NCBI GenBank assembly: GCA_903885595.1
Contig: CAISJJ010000217.1
Coordinates: 1-47,261 of the forward strand
Direction: 5' to 3'
DNA from: an uncultured Bacteroidales bacterium
Lineage (GTDB): Bacteria > Bacteroidota > Bacteroidia > Bacteroidales > FEN-979
Length of the DNA stretch: 47,261 nt
The translations under genes were made by a program, and so were the position numbers. The notes below the pieces were generated by a model. It had not been told where the DNA came from, made no database searches, and was given only the letters and a program-made list of their open reading frames with translations. Below are positions 44,623 through 47,261 of this stretch, piece by piece. The stretch's first letter is position 1, and each line of letters opens with the position of its first letter.

Positions 44623-46191
44623 TTAATCCTCCTCCTTTTCATATGGGGGTTTAATCTTTACACCATCGTAACGGGTTTCAACCCCCTGTTTGTAAGTTAT
44701 TATCAAAAAAAGTGTTCCGTCAAAATTAAATTTGTACCATTCACCCTCTTTTTTACCCATAACATAGAATCCTTCATCCTTTACCTTTCCATTTTCCCAG
44801 TAATAGGAATGTTTACCATCGGGATTGTCTTCAATAAAATTACCTTTAAAATAACATAGACTATCAGCTTTTTCACCTACAATGTTAAGATAAAAATTAT
44901 ACCACATCCCGTTTCTTAATCCGTCACGATAGGTTCCCCGTGTGAATGAGTCTCCAATGATCTCAAACCAGGGACCATCCTCATTGCCGTTTATAAATTC
45001 ACCCTCTTCTATTATCTTTCCCGTTTCATCCCATTCAGTTGAAAGTCCATCTTTCAATCCATTGCGGTAACGCTCCTCTTTGAATAGTTTCCCACTTTCA
45101 AAATACCACCTCCAAAGACCATCGGGTTTTCCAAACTTACTGAATCTGCCAATTTGTTCAATCTTTCCGTTTGAATGATAGTATTTCCATTCACCAGTTT
45201 GCTTGCCATTATCATAGTTCCCTTGCGCTTTAAGCGATCCATCGGGATAATAATCTTTCCAGAGTCCGTCACGGTTACCATCTTCTTTTACAATACCCTC
45301 ACCGATAATCAAACCATTTTTGTAAAGATAGGCTTTTTCAATATTTCCTTCTGCTGTATATTCCCTTTTAACTCCTTCCGGAATACCATTCCGGAACATC
45401 GCGCTTATCTTGATTTTCCCATCCGGATAATATTCATTCTGCACTTCAAGCTTTTGAATTTCTTCGGCTTCAGGTTGTATCACATCATCAACATATTTCG
45501 ATATTCTCAATAAATCACCATTTTCTGTGTATTCTTTGAGATAACCGTTTTTTAGATCGTCCCGATAAGTAATCTCAGTTTTCAGACTGCCTTTTTCATA
45601 GAAGGTATACCAGCGACCCTGTTTTTTATTTCTGCTATCTTTTCTGTTGATCCTCTGACGGTCGACAATAAAACCCTTTTTATATTCAGTTAAGGTAATG
45701 ATGGTACCATCAGGTGCATATTCTTTGCCAAATCCCTGCTCAAGGCCTTTTACAAAAGGAATTTCCTGTTTGATTTTTCCATCTGTATAATAATACCTGG
45801 TATATCCCTCTTTAACATCATTTTGGAACTTTTCCTTAACCGTCTCCTTGTCTAGATACGTTATTTTCAATCCATCCTTTTTACCGGATTTGTAAAAAAT
45901 TTCAAGTAACAATTTTCCATCCGGATTGAAAAACTTCCACAAACTATCGAGTTCAAAATTCTTACGATTTCCTTCCGACTTAATTTCACCGTTTTCGCTG
46001 TATGATTTCCAGAAACCATCCGGCTGACCATTTTTCAATGTTCCTTCACTTGATATTTTTCCATTAGGATAATAAAATTTAACATATCCATCTTTTTGAA
46101 GCGTGTCCTGGGCACAAATTTTACCGGCAACAAATAAAAATGAAAAAATCATAAAAAACTCAAAATGAAATGTATGGGTAAAAACTTTCAT
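44623..46191 (-). CDS. MORN/YwqK-repeat exported protein
   Basis: 522 residues. A hydrophobic N-terminal signal (about residues 8-27, ending near ICAQ) is followed by about 20 MORN-like repeats of 20-25 residues with the core YY.(N/D)GK(I/L)..EG.(Y/F)..G...G.W. Many databases label this family YwqK antitoxin, but nothing here suggests a toxin-antitoxin pair. It is probably a periplasmic or surface beta-sheet protein of unknown role. It ends directly at the pseudouridine synthase start and begins 18 bp after the nadA stop. Confidence 0.83.
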   Translation of the reverse strand: MKVFTHTFHFEFFMIFSFLFVAGKICAQDTLQKDGYVKFYYPNGKISSEGTLKNGQPDGFWKSYSENGEIKSEGNRKNFELDSLWKFFNPDGKLLLEIFYKSGKKDGLKITYLDKETVKEKFQNDVKEGYTRYYYTDGKIKQEIPFVKGLEQGFGKEYAPDGTIITLTEYKKGFIVDRQRINRKDSRNKKQGRWYTFYEKGSLKTEITYRDDLKNGYLKEYTENGDLLRISKYVDDVIQPEAEEIQKLEVQNEYYPDGKIKISAMFRNGIPEGVKREYTAEGNIEKAYLYKNGLIIGEGIVKEDGNRDGLWKDYYPDGSLKAQGNYDNGKQTGEWKYYHSNGKIEQIGRFSKFGKPDGLWRWYFESGKLFKEERYRNGLKDGLSTEWDETGKIIEEGEFINGNEDGPWFEIIGDSFTRGTYRDGLRNGMWYNFYLNIVGEKADSLCYFKGNFIEDNPDGKHSYYWENGKVKDEGFYVMGKKEGEWYKFNFDGTLFLIITYKQGVETRYDGVKIKPPYEKEED

Positions 46192-46209
46192 ATAAACTCT
46201 AATGATTTA

Positions 46210-47148
46210 CTATTCCGATAATTTCAACATACGCAAGATAGGTTTCTTTGCTTTCTCAATTACGCTTTTTGACAATTTTAATTCAGGCTTCTCATTATAA
46301 AGACAGTTATACAATTTTTCCATTGTGTTCATTTTCATATATGGACAATCATTGCATGAGCAGGTTTCATCCGTTGGTACAACAATAAACTCCTTATTCG
46401 GATTTTCTTTCATCATCTGATGAATAATGCCTGTTTCGGTGGCAACAATGAATTTATTTGCATTACTTTTCATTGTGTAGTTTAATAATCCAGTTGTAGA
46501 TCCAACATAATCAGCGAGTTCTAGAATTATTGCTTTACACTCCGGATGTGCAATCAGCTTTGCATCCGGATTTTCCGATTTTAGCTTTAAAACCGATTCT
46601 ATTTTAATAATATCATGAACTTCACAACTGCCATTCCACAAAATCATTTGACGACCGGTCATTGTATTGATGTAAGCTCCAAGATTCTTGTCAGGAGCAA
46701 AAATAATTTTCTGATCATGGCTAAAGGAATTTACAACTTTCATAGCATTGCTTGAGGTACAAATTACGTCCGACATAGTTTTAATCTTAGCTGAACAATT
46801 TATATAAGAAATGACTATATGATCAGAATGTCTATTCTTAAAGTTCCTGAATTTTTCAGGAGGACATGAATCAGCTAATGAACATCCGGCATTTAAATCG
46901 GGAATTAGTACCTTTTTCGATGGATTTAGGATTTTTGCGGTTTCAGCCATAAAGTGAACACCTGCAAAAACAATAATATCTGCTTTCGTCGCTAAGGCAT
47001 TTTGAGCTAAACCAAGACTATCTCCTACATAATCAGCTAAATCCTGAATTTCCGGAATTTGATAATAGTGGGCTAATATTATTGCTTTTTTTTCATTTTT
47101 AAGAACTTTTATCTTATCACTTAATGATTCTGACAACTTTGTCTTCAT
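46210..47148 (-). CDS. nadA: quinolinate synthase
   Basis: 312 residues from ATG 47148, where MKTKLSESLSDKI leads into KKAIILAHYYQIPEIQDLADYVGDSLGLAQ, the NadA start; an in-frame ATG at 47199 would add 17 unrelated residues. The three cluster-binding Cys motifs are present: AGCSLADSC, HPECKA and CSCNDCPYMKMN. NadA condenses iminoaspartate with dihydroxyacetone phosphate to quinolinate for NAD synthesis, using an oxygen-sensitive 4Fe-4S cluster. The partner nadB is not in the window. The gene is visibly more AT-rich than leuS or aspS. Confidence 0.96.
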   Translation of the reverse strand: MKTKLSESLSDKIKVLKNEKKAIILAHYYQIPEIQDLADYVGDSLGLAQNALATKADIIVFAGVHFMAETAKILNPSKKVLIPDLNAGCSLADSCPPEKFRNFKNRHSDHIVISYINCSAKIKTMSDVICTSSNAMKVVNSFSHDQKIIFAPDKNLGAYINTMTGRQMILWNGSCEVHDIIKIESVLKLKSENPDAKLIAHPECKAIILELADYVGSTTGLLNYTMKSNANKFIVATETGIIHQMMKENPNKEFIVVPTDETCSCNDCPYMKMNTMEKLYNCLYNEKPELKLSKSVIEKAKKPILRMLKLSE

Positions 47149-47261
47149 GTGTAAATAGTTTTTTTTACAAACGATCACATAGAATATCCATATTATCATT
47201 CATGAGGTTAATATAAATATTGTATAGGTTTTACTATTAATAATAAAGTATTATATTTTTA

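Noticed and set aside
44282-44626. 114-residue plus-strand frame with a hydrophobic, Leu/Ser/Gly-rich product
   Set aside because: It is the mirror image of the Arg/Lys/Pro-rich coding tract of the pseudouridine synthase, which explains its membrane-like look.
44623-46191. YwqK antitoxin of a toxin-antitoxin pair
   Set aside because: The protein has a signal peptide, is over 500 residues of MORN repeats and has no toxin-like neighbour.

Overview
The window looks like chromosomal DNA from a Bacteroidota bacterium, probably Bacteroidales-like. The evidence is a type IX secretion C-terminal sorting domain at 4.7-7.5 kb, several promoters with the phylum's TAnnTTTG -7 element and no Shine-Dalgarno pattern, the ftsX-DUF3098-uppP-truB gene string, a tRNA gene without encoded CCA, and many family-typical genes (DUF3857 transglutaminase-like proteins, a DUF3108 protein, a bacterial alpha-2-macroglobulin, a MORN/YwqK repeat protein). 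I saw no prophage, insertion sequence, integron or CRISPR array. It is mostly a core genome segment with some unusual members.

Layout. 0-0.8 kb: tRNA-Val(CAC) on the minus strand, diverging from an HD-domain protein. 0.8-3.3 kb (minus): a REC-HisKA protein without an ATPase domain, a stand-alone receiver and a secreted M28 peptidase, tightly packed. 3.3-4.7 kb (minus): tadA overlapping a rhaD-like class II aldolase. 4.7-7.5 kb (minus): a T9SS-exported BNR-repeat protein. 7.5-10.3 kb (minus): ftsX, DUF3098, uppP, truB, the last three coupled by 1-bp overlaps. 10.3-14.3 kb (minus): a 1332-residue AsmA/TamB-like protein built from six repeats of about 185 residues. 14.5-24.6 kb (plus): leuS, a DUF3108 protein and a 2113-residue alpha-2-macroglobulin that has lost its thioester. 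24.7-27.6 kb (plus): an HTH regulator, a lipoprotein of the endonuclease/exonuclease/phosphatase fold and a probable outer-membrane protein. 27.7-29.6 kb (minus): a beta-barrel protein and a FolD homologue that has lost its catalytic and NADP-binding signatures. 29.9-31.7 kb (plus): aspS. 31.7-33.6 kb (minus): a small lipoprotein, pabC-like and pabB genes, divergent from pabA. 33.7-38.9 kb (plus): pabA, a U32 protein, a PHP phosphatase, a GNAT acetyltransferase and dnaG. 38.9-47.1 kb (minus): nadA, a MORN-repeat protein, an RsuA/RluB-type pseudouridine synthase, a REC-PAS protein and two DUF3857 proteins, only one of which keeps its catalytic triad.

How the genes fit together. The three aminodeoxychorismate genes form a para-aminobenzoate (folate precursor) unit arranged around a 39-bp divergent intergenic space. 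The ftsX-truB string joins division, cell-wall lipid recycling and tRNA modification. Several pairs combine signalling with exported proteins (REC proteins with the M28 peptidase, and with the DUF3857 pair).

The main unexplained pattern is a scattered family of degenerate 7-bp tandem arrays. They occur at five loci: the tadA leader, inside the alpha-2-macroglobulin coding sequence, in the aspS promoter, filling the pabB/pabA divergent gap, and across the start of the PHP gene. A related 8-bp inverted version lies in the leuS leader. The most unusual protein is the FolD-like pseudoenzyme candidate, which sits behind a textbook promoter.
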